In this document: positions 26,505 to 35,973 of the stretch, one piece after another
Layout: each line of letters starts with the position of its first letter
Position numbering within the stretch: position 1 is the first letter of the stretch
Origin: Alteromonas marina
GTDB lineage: Bacteria > Pseudomonadota > Gammaproteobacteria > Enterobacterales > Alteromonadaceae
Assembly (NCBI RefSeq): GCF_000808575.1
Contig: NZ_JWLW01000007.1
Coordinates: 1-54,075 of the forward strand
DNA: 54,075 nucleotides
Reading direction: 5' to 3'
Notes under the pieces: generated by a model
Databases searched by the model: none
What the model saw: the letters and a program-made list of their open reading frames with translations, nothing else
What the model was told of the DNA's origin: nothing
Made by a program: the position numbers and the translations under genes

Positions 26505-27479
26505 CTAAACGTAAATGCGGTACTGGTTTCTGCCATTTTCTTTGGCTTGGTAAAGGGCTTGGTCGGCACATTCAAGCCAGGCCATTGCCCCCTTAAAATC
26601 GGACGAGAATTGCGCTAAGCCAAGACTAACGGTGAAGGTTATCGACTCACCATCGTGTTCCACTATCAAACGCTGTGCGAGTTGACGAATACGCTCTGCC
26701 ACCGCCTTTGCATCTTCAACGGACGAGTCGTTAAGAATAATGGCAAACTCTTCACCGCCATAACGCCCGGCTAGGTCAGTCTCACGTACACAACGCTTGA
26801 TCAAAGCGGCAAGCATTTTTATCACCTTGTCGCCTGCCTGGTGACCGTAGGTATCATTAATGCGCTTAAAGTGGTCGATGTCTAACATAAGTGCAGTGCT
26901 AGGTTTTTCTCGCCGAACACACAATTTGTGCATTTCATCAAAGCGTTCTTGCCAATAGCGGCGGTTAAATAAGCCTGTTAAACCATCCACTCGGCTTGCG
27001 GTTTTCAATTCTTCGTTCAGATGTTCCATACCAAGCTTACCAAGCGCCTGTTCAGTTACATCGTAAACTAACATACAGAACCGCTCTACATGGCCATTCT
27101 GGTCAACAATTGGGAACATAGTCACGTTTTGATACATAAAATCAGCAGCGCAAGTTACCGGACGGTTACAATCGAATTTAAATAAGTAGGGTCGCTGCTC
27201 CCAAATAATAAACACTGGGCTTTTTAAGTTAAACACAGGATCAACTTTGGTTCTAAGCCACCTTTCTTCAATTTCAGGAAAGTGAGAGAACAAGCTGTTT
27301 CCAATAATAGATTCAGCTTTCTTGGCACCATGGTTCTCTAGAAATTTGTTCCATACTTGCACGTTGAAATTGCGATCTAATACCGCAATCCCAACTTCGA
27401 TTGAATCAAGTAACCCAGCAGGTACATACGATGAGTCAATAAGCGCACCAGCATTGCTCATATCAGTTGAAGCATTCAT
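26505..27479 (-). CDS. PAS-GGDEF diguanylate cyclase
   Basis: The 324-residue protein makes cyclic di-GMP from two GTP. A PAS-like domain (about 20-145; LDSIEVGIAVLDRNFNVQVWN) is followed by a linker and GGDEF (about 160-322; VDGLTGLFNRRYW, LMLDIDHFKRINDTYGHQAGD). The active site GGEEF (about 240) is intact, and RETD five residues upstream is a complete inhibitory I-site, so product feedback is expected. The protein is cytosolic, with no membrane helix. Its start overlaps the stop of the receiver/CheC-like gene by 4 nt, suggesting stoichiometric expression and direct control by that receiver. Confidence 0.94.
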   Translation of the reverse strand: MNASTDMSNAGALIDSSYVPAGLLDSIEVGIAVLDRNFNVQVWNKFLENHGAKKAESIIGNSLFSHFPEIEERWLRTKVDPVFNLKSPVFIIWEQRPYLFKFDCNRPVTCAADFMYQNVTMFPIVDQNGHVERFCMLVYDVTEQALGKLGMEHLNEELKTASRVDGLTGLFNRRYWQERFDEMHKLCVRREKPSTALMLDIDHFKRINDTYGHQAGDKVIKMLAALIKRCVRETDLAGRYGGEEFAIILNDSSVEDAKAVAERIRQLAQRLIVEHDGESITFTVSLGLAQFSSDFKGAMAWLECADQALYQAKENGRNQYRIYV

Positions 27480-28540
27480 AGACTTTCCTGGTCCTGTGTT
27501 ACTAAGCCGTCATCGAACAACCTGGCGTAAATGTGATTCATTGCATCGCCAGGAAACAGTAGTAATAGGTCAAAAGCGATATCCTTTGATTTGATCGCAT
27601 AGCCAATTTCAATGGCCATCAACTTTCCCCAGCGCTGTACATTATCGCTCAATAGGGTTGATAACCCTTGATGCTGCCCTAGCAAAACAGGATGCGTATG
27701 GCTAAAGGCAACATTAAGTTGTTCTGACAAACCGTTCAAACAAGCGCCTATAAGAATGTTTGAAACATCCATGAGTGCCTCAAGAGCGAGCTTATCTGAA
27801 GACGCAGACGGGGGATACTTTAATAGCTCTACAATATTCTGTGAGTTAGTATCATTAAAGATAACCAGAGCCTCACCGCTTATCCCTTCGCTAATAAACC
27901 CTTTCGAAACCGCTGAAACACTGTCGCTACGATTAATCTCAGCAATCGCCATGGACAGTTCGTTGCTTTCAATTAGGTTTACGTTTGGTATGGGTAAGTC
28001 GATAAACTCACCGAGCAACGCAGCAAGATTTTCTCCAGCACGTCCCATGGCAATATTCACCATTTCGCGGCATGCATCTAATTGATCTTCTATGCTTGTT
28101 TGAGCATTGGGTTGAGCGTTACCCGACTCATGCTGGACTTTTTGCAACCGCGTACCAGAAGCGTGTTTCTCCCCGCTGTAAATACCGTAAGAGGCTAAGA
28201 TGTGACTAAGCTTTTCGTTATCGATAGGTTTGCGAATAAAATCCAAAGCCCCAAGAGCAAGCATTTTTTCTCGCGCTTGTGATTGAACATCTCCAGAGAC
28301 CACTACCACTAAACACGGTAGGTCCTGTTGACGGATAGCCTCCATGGTTTGGTAACCGTCCATTACTGGCATGTTTAAGTCGAGAAACACCACGTCGCCT
28401 TTGCCTTCTCGAATAAGAGCAAGGGCTTGTTCGCCATTCTCGGCGAACGAAATATCGACATCCCAACCATCAGGTAAACTGCGCGCCATTTGCCGCCTTG
28501 CGAAGCCTGAGTCATCGCAAATCAATATCGGAGTACTCAT
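27476..28540 (-). CDS. Response regulator fused to a CheC-like phosphatase domain
   Basis: The 354-residue protein has a receiver domain (1-120; ICDDSGFARR, phospho-acceptor Asp54 in FLDLNMPVMDG, Lys in FIRKPID). It is joined by a polar linker to a CheC/CheX/FliY-type domain (about 150-345). One DxxxExxN phosphatase motif is present (DACREMVN, near residue 154). The second helix reads EALMDVSN, with Asp where Glu is usual, so the second site may be weak or lost. CheC-like domains dephosphorylate receivers, so it could turn off its own or a partner's phosphoryl group. It lies 9 nt after thyA and overlaps the GGDEF gene. Its cognate kinase could be the convergent hybrid kinase, but that is inference. 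Confidence 0.88.
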   Translation of the reverse strand: MSTPILICDDSGFARRQMARSLPDGWDVDISFAENGEQALALIREGKGDVVFLDLNMPVMDGYQTMEAIRQQDLPCLVVVVSGDVQSQAREKMLALGALDFIRKPIDNEKLSHILASYGIYSGEKHASGTRLQKVQHESGNAQPNAQTSIEDQLDACREMVNIAMGRAGENLAALLGEFIDLPIPNVNLIESNELSMAIAEINRSDSVSAVSKGFISEGISGEALVIFNDTNSQNIVELLKYPPSASSDKLALEALMDVSNILIGACLNGLSEQLNVAFSHTHPVLLGQHQGLSTLLSDNVQRWGKLMAIEIGYAIKSKDIAFDLLLLFPGDAMNHIYARLFDDGLVTQDQESL

Positions 28541-28549
28541 GGTAACTCC

Positions 28550-29383
28550 TTAAATAGCTACAGGGGCTTTAATGTGTGGGTGTGACTGATAGTTTTTAAG
28601 CGTAAAATCGTCGAAAGAGAACCCAAAAATGTCTTTAACCTCAGGGTTAATTTCCATAGTTGGACGCGCAAACGGTTCGCGACTAAGCTGTAGCTCTACC
28701 TGCTCAAGATGGTTTGAATACAAATGCGCATCACCTAGCGTGTGAATAAAATCGCCGGGCTCTAGGTCACACACTTGTGCCATCATCATTGTCAATAAAG
28801 CATAGCTTGCGATATTGAAAGGAACGCCCAAGAAAATGTCGCCGCTTCGTTGGTAAAGTTGGCAGCTAAGCTTACCGTCTAACACATAAAACTGGAAAAG
28901 CGTATGGCAGGGGGGCAGTGCTTGCTTGCCCATCGCTGCATTTTCTTTAGGAGAGTAATTAGTATCAGGGAGTACCGCAGGGTTCCAGCCGCTAACAATA
29001 AGTCGGCGAGAGTCTGGATTGCTTTTGATTTGCTCAACCACTTCGGCAATTTGGTCTACCGATGTACCGTCACCACGATCCCAACTACGCCACTGATGAC
29101 CATAAACCGGGCCAAGCTCGCCTTCTTCGGTAGCCCACTCGTCCCAAATACTCACACCGTGCTCTTTCAAATAAGCGATATTTGTTTCGCCCTTTAGAAA
29201 CCATAGTAGCTCGTGAATGATTGATTTAAGGTGACATTTCTTCGTTGTCACCAAAGGGAAACCTTCCTGTAGATTAAAACGCATCTGATAGCCGAATACA
29301 CTTAACGTACCTGTACCAGTTCGATCTTCCTTTTTCACACCCGTATCACGTACATGGCGCATTAGAGCGAGATATTCTTTCAT
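28550..29383 (-). CDS. thyA: Thymidylate synthase
   Basis: ThyA methylates dUMP to dTMP using methylene-tetrahydrofolate. The 277 residues compare with 264 in E. coli. The family core is clear: [30 protein letters not shown], catalytic Cys159 in [31 protein letters not shown] and DAHLYSNH. All of the extra length is a 13-residue insertion just before the catalytic segment ([17 protein letters not shown]). The active-site residues are unaffected. It starts 8 nt after lgt and is followed 9 nt later by the receiver/CheC-like gene, so it sits within the long minus-strand run. Confidence 0.97.
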   Translation of the reverse strand: MKEYLALMRHVRDTGVKKEDRTGTGTLSVFGYQMRFNLQEGFPLVTTKKCHLKSIIHELLWFLKGETNIAYLKEHGVSIWDEWATEEGELGPVYGHQWRSWDRGDGTSVDQIAEVVEQIKSNPDSRRLIVSGWNPAVLPDTNYSPKENAAMGKQALPPCHTLFQFYVLDGKLSCQLYQRSGDIFLGVPFNIASYALLTMMMAQVCDLEPGDFIHTLGDAHLYSNHLEQVELQLSREPFARPTMEINPEVKDIFGFSFDDFTLKNYQSHPHIKAPVAI

Positions 29384-29391
29384 CGTTATTC

Positions 29392-30204
29392 TTATATTTT
29401 TTGCTGTTCAACATGGTCTTTTCCGCGCATGTAAGCACGGACTATTAATCCTATTCCTAAAGCTATCATAGGTAAACAAAGAAGTTGCCCTTGGCTTAGT
29501 CCCATTTGATATAAGCCAATATGTGCGTCGGGCTCTCTGAAATACTCAACAATAAATCGGAAGCTTCCATAGCCAAGTAAGAACAAGCCACTTACTGCCC
29601 CTACTGGACGCTTTTTGGCAGAATAAAGCCATAGGATAATAAAGAGTAGTACGCCCTCAAGAGCAAATTCGTACAACTGGGACGGGTGCCGAGGAACATG
29701 ACCCGCATTAGGAAAAATGACGGCCCAAGGTACGTCCGTTGTGCGTCCCCAAAGCTCGGCATTAAGAAAGTTGCCAATTCTGCCGGCACCTAAGCCAATG
29801 GGTACTAATGGCGCAACAAAATCACCTAATCGCAAGAAGGTGGTATTCATACATTTGGCGCGCCAGAAAAGCGCCGTCAACACCCCTAACAAGCCGCCAT
29901 GGAAAGACATTCCACCTGCCCAAATTTTAAATAAATACAAAGGGTCATCTAAGAACATGCCAAACTGGTAGAAAAGCACATAGCCTATGCGGCCGCCCAA
30001 AATCACGCCAACAAAGCTCCAAAAAAGCAGATCGCTTAGCTGCTCACGGCTCCAGCTAGTCTGTGAAAGACGCTTTTGTGCCAGCAAGTATGCGGCAATA
30101 AAACCGACCAAATACATAAGGCCGTACCAGCGGACACTTAACGGACCGACACTGAAGATAACGGGATCGATACTGGGAAATACCAGATAACTGCTCTGTT
30201 CCAT
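29392..30204 (-). CDS. lgt: Prolipoprotein diacylglyceryl transferase
   Basis: Lgt moves diacylglycerol from phosphatidylglycerol to the lipobox Cys of prolipoproteins in the inner membrane. The 270-residue protein has about seven helices. Signatures are [42 protein letters not shown] and [19 protein letters not shown] 30204 is chosen because its N-terminus aligns with E. coli Lgt. TTG at 30216 is almost abutting AGGAA, too close for use. The start region overlaps the TSUP stop codon area, and thyA follows 8 nt downstream. It would act on NlpD, a lipoprotein encoded in this window. Confidence 0.96.
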   Translation of the reverse strand: MEQSSYLVFPSIDPVIFSVGPLSVRWYGLMYLVGFIAAYLLAQKRLSQTSWSREQLSDLLFWSFVGVILGGRIGYVLFYQFGMFLDDPLYLFKIWAGGMSFHGGLLGVLTALFWRAKCMNTTFLRLGDFVAPLVPIGLGAGRIGNFLNAELWGRTTDVPWAVIFPNAGHVPRHPSQLYEFALEGVLLFIILWLYSAKKRPVGAVSGLFLLGYGSFRFIVEYFREPDAHIGLYQMGLSQGQLLCLPMIALGIGLIVRAYMRGKDHVEQQKI

Positions 30205-30208
30205 TACT

Positions 30209-31015
30209 TTATTCAATTCCTAAGATCATTCTGATACTTACTAAAACAAGTAAGCATGCCAACATCGCTTTCAACACGCGTACATTTACTCGCTGCCCAA
30301 GCTTCGCCCCTATATTTGCGGTAAACATAGAGGTTGCAACAATACCAGCTGTAGCAGGCAGATAAACATAACCCATACTGTATTCTGGTACATCTATCTC
30401 ACCCCACCCAGCTACAACGAAACTTGTGGTACCAAAAACGGCAATAACCAGCCCGCAAAAAGCGGCACAGCCAATTGCCGCGCGTACATTAACACGAAAC
30501 CATACTAACGCAGGCACCAATAATGCACCGCCACCAATCCCCATAAGTGCACTTAGTAAGCCAGCTCCACCACCAACAGTCGCAAGCGTACCTTTTGATG
30601 CGTCATTTTCTGAGGCTTTTTGCTTACCAAATATCATCTGTAGCGCAATCAAAATAACCAGTACAGCGAACACATCTTTAAGTAATTCGCCAGAAATATG
30701 ACTTGCCACCTGTGCACCAACGATTGCGCCAAACGCGATGCCTAAGCCTGTGTATAGTACAATATGCTTTTGAATATTACCCAGTTTATAATGCGCTAAA
30801 GCCGACGACATGCCAGTGAAAATGATGGTCGATAAAGAAGTGGCGATAGCGACAGGCATAACTGTTTCGGTAGTCATGCCCAGAAAATGAATCAGTAAGT
30901 ATGATAGCGCAGGTACGATAATTAAACCGCCCCCAATACCTAGCATTCCCGCCAGAATTCCAACCACAGAGCCCAACATCAAACAGCTGACAATAATTAC
31001 TAAAAATGGGTCCAT
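30209..31015 (-). CDS. TSUP family sulfite exporter-like permease
   Basis: The 268-residue protein has about eight membrane helices and the repeated TSUP (TauE/SafE) pattern: [19 protein letters not shown] in the first half and [19 protein letters not shown] in the second. The family moves sulfite, sulfonates or other organosulfur anions, and the substrate cannot be read here. It lies 3 nt after ptsP, and its stop is 4 nt past the lgt start, so it is embedded in the same transcript. Confidence 0.92.
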   Translation of the reverse strand: MDPFLVIIVSCLMLGSVVGILAGMLGIGGGLIIVPALSYLLIHFLGMTTETVMPVAIATSLSTIIFTGMSSALAHYKLGNIQKHIVLYTGLGIAFGAIVGAQVASHISGELLKDVFAVLVILIALQMIFGKQKASENDASKGTLATVGGGAGLLSALMGIGGGALLVPALVWFRVNVRAAIGCAAFCGLVIAVFGTTSFVVAGWGEIDVPEYSMGYVYLPATAGIVATSMFTANIGAKLGQRVNVRVLKAMLACLLVLVSIRMILGIE

Positions 31016-31018
31016 TTT

Positions 31019-33337
31019 TTAAGCACCTGCTCGGATAAGGCCCCCTAGGCCCTTAGTTTCAAGATATTGATTCAAGTGCACAAAAACTTCTTCTTGGCTT
31101 ACAGAGGTGAGTGCCAATGATAGTAGCTTCTTACATTCATCCAGCGTGACTTTTCTAATAAGCCAGTTTATTTTTCTTAAGTTAAAGCCGTTCATGCTTA
31201 ATCGGCGATAGCCCATGCCCATCAACAGTAAAGCGCCAGCAGGCTCACCCGCAATTTCACCGCAAATAGTCACTGGCACTTGGCTTTGATTAGCTTTTTG
31301 AACTACATCGTATAGCGCCCCTAAAACGGCAGGATGATAGCTATTATAAAGCCCCGCCACTCGCGTGTTATTTCTATCCACCGCCAATAGATATTGGGTT
31401 AAGTCATTACTGCCCACTGAGAAGAAATCGACATGCTTGGCCAGCTGAGGTAGCTGATAAAGTACTGACGGCACTTCAAGCATAATACCCAGTTTTGGCT
31501 TAATCAGGCTTTGTCCAGACTCTGCAATTTCGTCAGATATCTCATAAAACGCCTGATTAATAAGGCGCTTAGATTCCTGCACTTCAGATACCGTAGATAT
31601 CATGGGCAGCATAATTTGAAGGTTGCTTAGCCCTACGCTTGCCCGAAGCATTGCGCGAACCTGAACCAAGAATATTTCTGGATGGTCAAGTGTAAGACGT
31701 ATGCCACGCCACCCCAAAAATGGGTTTTCTTCATTAATTGGGAAATAAGGCAGTGGTTTATCGCCCCCCACATCGAGTGTACGCATGGTGATGGGTAACG
31801 AAGGTGCCGCCTCAAGTATTTGACGGTACAACAGTACTTGCTCTTGCTCTGATGGAAAACGCTCGCGCAGCATGAACGGAATTTCTGTGCGATACAACCC
31901 AACGCCAGCTCCAATTTGTTCAGCATTCAGTTCCACTTCAGCAGAGAGGCCCGCGTTGATGTATAGTGACATTTTACAGCCATCTACGCTCTCGCAAGGT
32001 TTATCAGCCTCAGCGTCGATTTTTTCCGCAATGGCTGACTCTTCTTCAATAAGCTGAATAAATTCAGTCTTAATGTTGCGCTCTGGCGAAATAATGACTT
32101 CGCCCGAATAACCATCAAGCAGTATTTCTTTATCTTCAAGTAGCGCTGGGGTGACATTTTGACAGCCCATTACGGCGGGTACGCCCATGGCCCTTGCTAA
32201 GATTGCTGCATGAGAGTTGTTCGAGCCGCGGATTGAAATAATGCCTTTCAGCTTGTCTCGTGGAAACTCAGCAAGCATTGGGGCTGACACTTCATCGGCA
32301 ACGAGAATACTGGCTTCGGTCACCGCCTTTTCAGCGATTTTTTGCCCGTTTGCTTCATACAAAATATTAGCTAAGATACGGTCTGATAAATCGACGATAT
32401 CGATAGCTCGCTCTTGCATGTAAGGGTCTTCCATTGCCTGAAAGCGCGCGGCATAGCTTTCTACAACCATTTTCAACGACGATGCAGCATCCCAACCTTG
32501 GCGAATTTTTTCTTCTACTTCGCGCCCTAGACTGTTGGCATCTAATAGGTGATGGTACAGCTGGAAAATGGATTTAACGTCATCGGGGATTCCGTCATCC
32601 AATCGCTGAGACAGGGCGTCAACATGCCCCCTTGTTACCTCAACACCTTTGCGGTAAAGCTGAATTTGATCTTGCGGCGACTGTGTGCGTTTTACTACCC
32701 AGTTTTTGAGGTTAATCGATTTATCTGGAGATACGCCGATACCGATAGCTAAACCAGGCGAGCCTGCAATACCACGCACATTTTTTTGCCGAGCAATGTT
32801 GTCGGTGGAGTTAGAGAGTGTCAATGCGCCGCGTATATCAGCATTAGTAATCTCTAACGCAAGCTGTGCAGCAAGAGTGACTAAAAATGCTTCTTCGTCT
32901 TCACTGAAGCGCCGCATTTGTGATTGCTGAAGGGTAATAACACCAAGAACACGCCTTTGATTGATAATGGGCGTACCTAAAAAAGCATTATAACTTTCTT
33001 CTTTTACTTCAGGGTAGTGTTTAAATCGTGGGTGGTTGTGAGCATTAACAATATTCAGTGGTTCTTCACGTTGGCCAACCAGACCAATAAGCCCCTCTGA
33101 AAAACCAATGCGTACCTGCTCTACTGCATCGGGATGCAAACCGTCAGTCGCTTTAAGAATGAATTCTTGCGTGTCATAATCGGCAAGGTAAATAGAACAG
33201 GAGTCAACGCTGAGGGTTTGCTTTACACGTGTAGCCAGCCTAAACAAAGCGGTATCAAGTGCAGGAATTTGATTCATTTCCTGCACGATACGTTTTAATG
33301 TAGTTAACATAGCGCCTTGCTGGCTCTGAGGGCTCAC
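31019..33337 (-). CDS. ptsP: PtsP, enzyme I of the nitrogen phosphotransferase system
   Basis: PtsP autophosphorylates from PEP and passes phosphate to NPr of PTS-Ntr. The 772 residues have a GAF domain (about 25-165; DSCSIYLADYDTQEFIL), the EI N-terminal domain, the phospho-His segment (RGSNNSHAAILARAMGVPAV) and a PEP-binding barrel (DVGGDKPLPY, VGSNDLTQYLLAVDRNN, TICGEIAGEP). The start is GTG 33337, with AAGGA 7 nt upstream. ATG at 33310 (MLTTLKRIVQEM) matches the conserved E. coli start and is an alternative, so the N-terminus is uncertain by nine residues. The rppH-ptsP-lgt-thyA order is as in E. coli, with TSUP inserted. Confidence 0.96.
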   Translation of the reverse strand: MSPQSQQGAMLTTLKRIVQEMNQIPALDTALFRLATRVKQTLSVDSCSIYLADYDTQEFILKATDGLHPDAVEQVRIGFSEGLIGLVGQREEPLNIVNAHNHPRFKHYPEVKEESYNAFLGTPIINQRRVLGVITLQQSQMRRFSEDEEAFLVTLAAQLALEITNADIRGALTLSNSTDNIARQKNVRGIAGSPGLAIGIGVSPDKSINLKNWVVKRTQSPQDQIQLYRKGVEVTRGHVDALSQRLDDGIPDDVKSIFQLYHHLLDANSLGREVEEKIRQGWDAASSLKMVVESYAARFQAMEDPYMQERAIDIVDLSDRILANILYEANGQKIAEKAVTEASILVADEVSAPMLAEFPRDKLKGIISIRGSNNSHAAILARAMGVPAVMGCQNVTPALLEDKEILLDGYSGEVIISPERNIKTEFIQLIEEESAIAEKIDAEADKPCESVDGCKMSLYINAGLSAEVELNAEQIGAGVGLYRTEIPFMLRERFPSEQEQVLLYRQILEAAPSLPITMRTLDVGGDKPLPYFPINEENPFLGWRGIRLTLDHPEIFLVQVRAMLRASVGLSNLQIMLPMISTVSEVQESKRLINQAFYEISDEIAESGQSLIKPKLGIMLEVPSVLYQLPQLAKHVDFFSVGSNDLTQYLLAVDRNNTRVAGLYNSYHPAVLGALYDVVQKANQSQVPVTICGEIAGEPAGALLLMGMGYRRLSMNGFNLRKINWLIRKVTLDECKKLLSLALTSVSQEEVFVHLNQYLETKGLGGLIRAGA

Positions 33338-33445
33338 CGTTTTATCCTTGTGTAATCACAGTTTGCTCGTCGCTTGGTGTTGCACATCGCCACCTTTGAC
33401 ACCTTTAACATCTCTGCCACCTTACACACATTTCCCATTAGCGGC

Positions 33446-33988
33446 TTAACCGCGCCTGCGCTTTTTACCACGCTTGTGCGGGGCTACATTTTGGCGCTGT
33501 TGAGGTCGATGTTGCACAGACATAACTACCGGCGAGAACTCTTTCATAACTCGTCTGTATACATCTCGTTTGAACGATACAACATTTCTAATAGGATACC
33601 AGTAGCTTACCCACCTCCAGTCATCAAATTCAGGATGGCCTGTTTTAAGCACATTAACGTCGCGCTCGTTGCAATCTAGCTGCAACAAGAACCACTTTTG
33701 TTTTTGCCCTATACAAACAGGGTTGCTGCCTTGTCGAATTAATCGCTTTGGTAGCTTATATCTAAGCCAGTTACGGGTAACACTTAAAATGGTGACATCT
33801 TTCGGTGTCAGCCCTACTTCTTCGTGAAGCTCGCGGTACATAGCTTGTTCAGCAGATTCCCCTTCATCAATTCCGCCTTGAGGGAACTGCCATGAATGTT
33901 GACCATAACGTCTTGCCCAAAATACTTGACCCATTTTGTTGCAAATCACTATGCCCACATTCGCACGGAATCCATCGGCATCTATCAC
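33446..33988 (-). CDS. rppH: RNA pyrophosphohydrolase (NUDIX)
   Basis: RppH removes pyrophosphate from mRNA 5' ends and starts RNase E decay. With the start at GTG 33988 it has 180 residues (E. coli 176). GGGAG lies 5 nt upstream, and the N-terminus [15 protein letters not shown] aligns with E. coli MIDDDGYRPNVGIVI. A longer frame from 34027 would add 13 residues with no family support. The Nudix box [20 protein letters not shown] (near residues 37-56) is intact. The C-terminus is basic ([10 protein letters not shown]), compatible with RNA contact. ptsP follows after 108 nt. mutH is divergent upstream, as in E. coli. Confidence 0.95.
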   Translation of the reverse strand: MIDADGFRANVGIVICNKMGQVFWARRYGQHSWQFPQGGIDEGESAEQAMYRELHEEVGLTPKDVTILSVTRNWLRYKLPKRLIRQGSNPVCIGQKQKWFLLQLDCNERDVNVLKTGHPEFDDWRWVSYWYPIRNVVSFKRDVYRRVMKEFSPVVMSVQHRPQQRQNVAPHKRGKKRRRG

Positions 33989-34100
33989 ATAGACTCCCGG
34001 GCACACTATACTTGTATATGTTTTCATTCTTCCACAAACTATGCTCCAATCATAGTCTTAATGTTCGCCTTCGCTTTCAAACAGGAAATTAACCACCTTT

Positions 34101-34778
34101 ATGCAACCTCCTTCATCGCCTCCATCTTCGCCAGATAGCCTTTTGGCGCGATGTCACGCCATTGCAGGTTTAACCCTAGGAGAACTGGCGGACATGGCCA
34201 ATGTTGCCATCCCTGCCAATTTACAGCGCCACAAAGGGTGGCCGGGCATGCTTATTGAGAAATGGCTTGGCGCAAGCGCAGGTTCAAAGCCGCAGCAGGA
34301 CTTCCCCGAGTTAGGCATAGAACTTAAAACCATTCCCATCGATGCTCATTTTTCACCATTAGAAACCACATATGTTTGTTTTGCGCCGCTTTTAATGGCG
34401 CCGGGGATCACGTGGGAAACCTCAAATGTTCGGAACAAGCTACAGCAAGTACTATGGCTACCCATAGAAGGCGACAGAGCCATTCCATTAGCACACAGGC
34501 GCGTGGCGACGGGGTTTTATTGGCGTCCAAATGAGGATGAAGACGCAATTCTCAGAAACGATTGGGAAGAATTGGTAGAACAAATTGCTACGGGACAGGT
34601 GGAATCGATTACCTCTCGACAAGGTGAGGCACTTCATATTCGCCCCAAAGCGGCTAACGGCAAAGTGCTTACCGATGCATTAGGACCAGAGGGCCAACGT
34701 ATTAAAACTCGTCCTAGAGGCTTTTATTTGCGCAAAACCTTCACTCATCAAATACTGCGCAATGCATTTGGTGGGTGA
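34101..34778 (+). CDS. mutH: DNA mismatch repair endonuclease MutH
   Basis: MutH nicks the unmethylated strand at hemimethylated GATC sites during methyl-directed mismatch repair. The 225-residue protein has [14 protein letters not shown] and the catalytic acid-lysine cluster [13 protein letters not shown] (D..ExK). Conserved blocks further on are [15 protein letters not shown] and [16 protein letters not shown]. This length is normal for the family (229 in E. coli). Its presence implies Dam methylation elsewhere in the genome. It is divergent from rppH with a 112-nt gap. Confidence 0.97.
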   Translation: MQPPSSPPSSPDSLLARCHAIAGLTLGELADMANVAIPANLQRHKGWPGMLIEKWLGASAGSKPQQDFPELGIELKTIPIDAHFSPLETTYVCFAPLLMAPGITWETSNVRNKLQQVLWLPIEGDRAIPLAHRRVATGFYWRPNEDEDAILRNDWEELVEQIATGQVESITSRQGEALHIRPKAANGKVLTDALGPEGQRIKTRPRGFYLRKTFTHQILRNAFGG

Positions 34779-34841
34779 AGGTTGATGGCTCATGTTTGTA
34801 GTTTAAAGGCGTAAGCACCCGGTAAAACATCTCTGTTATTT

Positions 34842-35915
34842 TTAAGAGCCAGACTTTAAGTGCTTGACCAAATACTCACTCAAAAACTTTTCTGAATTTA
34901 TGCCCATGCGTTTTGCCACGGCTTCAAGCTTAGCGTCGCTGCGAAGCAGTACATTTTTTGCGTATTCCAATCGGTAGTGAAAAATAAACCGTCTAAAGTT
35001 TTTCTTTTCAGTAAGCTGCAAAGCTATGGCCAGTGATGTGGGGTCGATATCAGCGCCTTGGCAAAATTCACCAAGCGTTAGGAAACGGGTTTTGTAAGCT
35101 TTCGATTCGATGGTATAGCGCTCAGCTTTAGAAATGATGCTGCTTATTTCGTATGGCGTCGCCTTACCTTCGTCTAATCGTTCGTAGTCAAGGGGCGATG
35201 GTGCAGTGCGACGAATAAAGGTTAATGAAAACAGAACGACCAACAGCGCACAACCAATCATTAAATGATGCAAGCTTTCCCAAAAGGAGACGGGAAAAAA
35301 GCCAAAGGTCGCGGCGGTAACAAGTAGAATACTCATAAAGGCTACGCCAACCATACTTCCCATTACACCGGCAAGCCTAGGCATTTTTAAGCTTTTAATG
35401 TCTACGGCCTGCTCAGGCAAATGCCTGTGATACATTTGAATATGCTCGGTGATAAGAATGCCAATCAGCAATACACTGAAACCGGTTAACAGCGAGGCAA
35501 AATAAGCAGGCCATAGCAACAAAGGCTCGCCAGTAGGTGACGCTGAAAGCCACTGTTGTTTGTCATCCACTGGAATAAGCAAAACGGTGCACTGAAAACA
35601 CGCCGTCACCACTGTCGGGCACCACAACCGTTTTCTTGCGGTGGGGTGTGCTAGTAACATAGGTTTTATGGCTCGATAACAACAGGTTATAGCAACAACA
35701 GCAAACACATCTGACAAACCATACAAAGCTGCCAATGACGTCGCATGTGCTATTCGCAACCATTCATCTAGCATGAATAGAGGCCAGCAGACGAATGCCC
35801 CCACTAACCAGCGCATGCTGCTTAAACTAACCTTCTGAAAAAGCAGGCGCGCAAAACAGAACAAGTAAACGCCCAATAACGAATAAAGAAAGTAGTCATA
35901 GTAGTTTGAAGTCAT
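34842..35915 (-). CDS. Seven-helix membrane AraC-type transcriptional regulator
   Basis: The 357-residue protein has seven predicted N-terminal membrane helices (about 8-235; for example LLGVYLFCFARLLF, MRWLVGAFVCWPLFML and LLVVLFSLTFI). A cytosolic AraC-type DNA-binding domain follows at the C-terminus (about 275-355; FLTLGEFCQGADIDPTSLA and VLLRSDAKLEAVAKRMGINS as the two helix-turn-helix units). The helical bundle probably senses a membrane or small-molecule signal. The ligand and regulon are unknown. It is convergent with mutH (63-nt gap) and downstream of ygiF on the same strand. Confidence 0.85.
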   Translation of the reverse strand: MTSNYYDYFLYSLLGVYLFCFARLLFQKVSLSSMRWLVGAFVCWPLFMLDEWLRIAHATSLAALYGLSDVFAVVAITCCYRAIKPMLLAHPTARKRLWCPTVVTACFQCTVLLIPVDDKQQWLSASPTGEPLLLWPAYFASLLTGFSVLLIGILITEHIQMYHRHLPEQAVDIKSLKMPRLAGVMGSMVGVAFMSILLVTAATFGFFPVSFWESLHHLMIGCALLVVLFSLTFIRRTAPSPLDYERLDEGKATPYEISSIISKAERYTIESKAYKTRFLTLGEFCQGADIDPTSLAIALQLTEKKNFRRFIFHYRLEYAKNVLLRSDAKLEAVAKRMGINSEKFLSEYLVKHLKSGS

Positions 35916-35973
35916 TACCGCCCTTCTTCCTTGGAAAAAATTTGCTAACGCAATACGTATCTACTGACATGGT

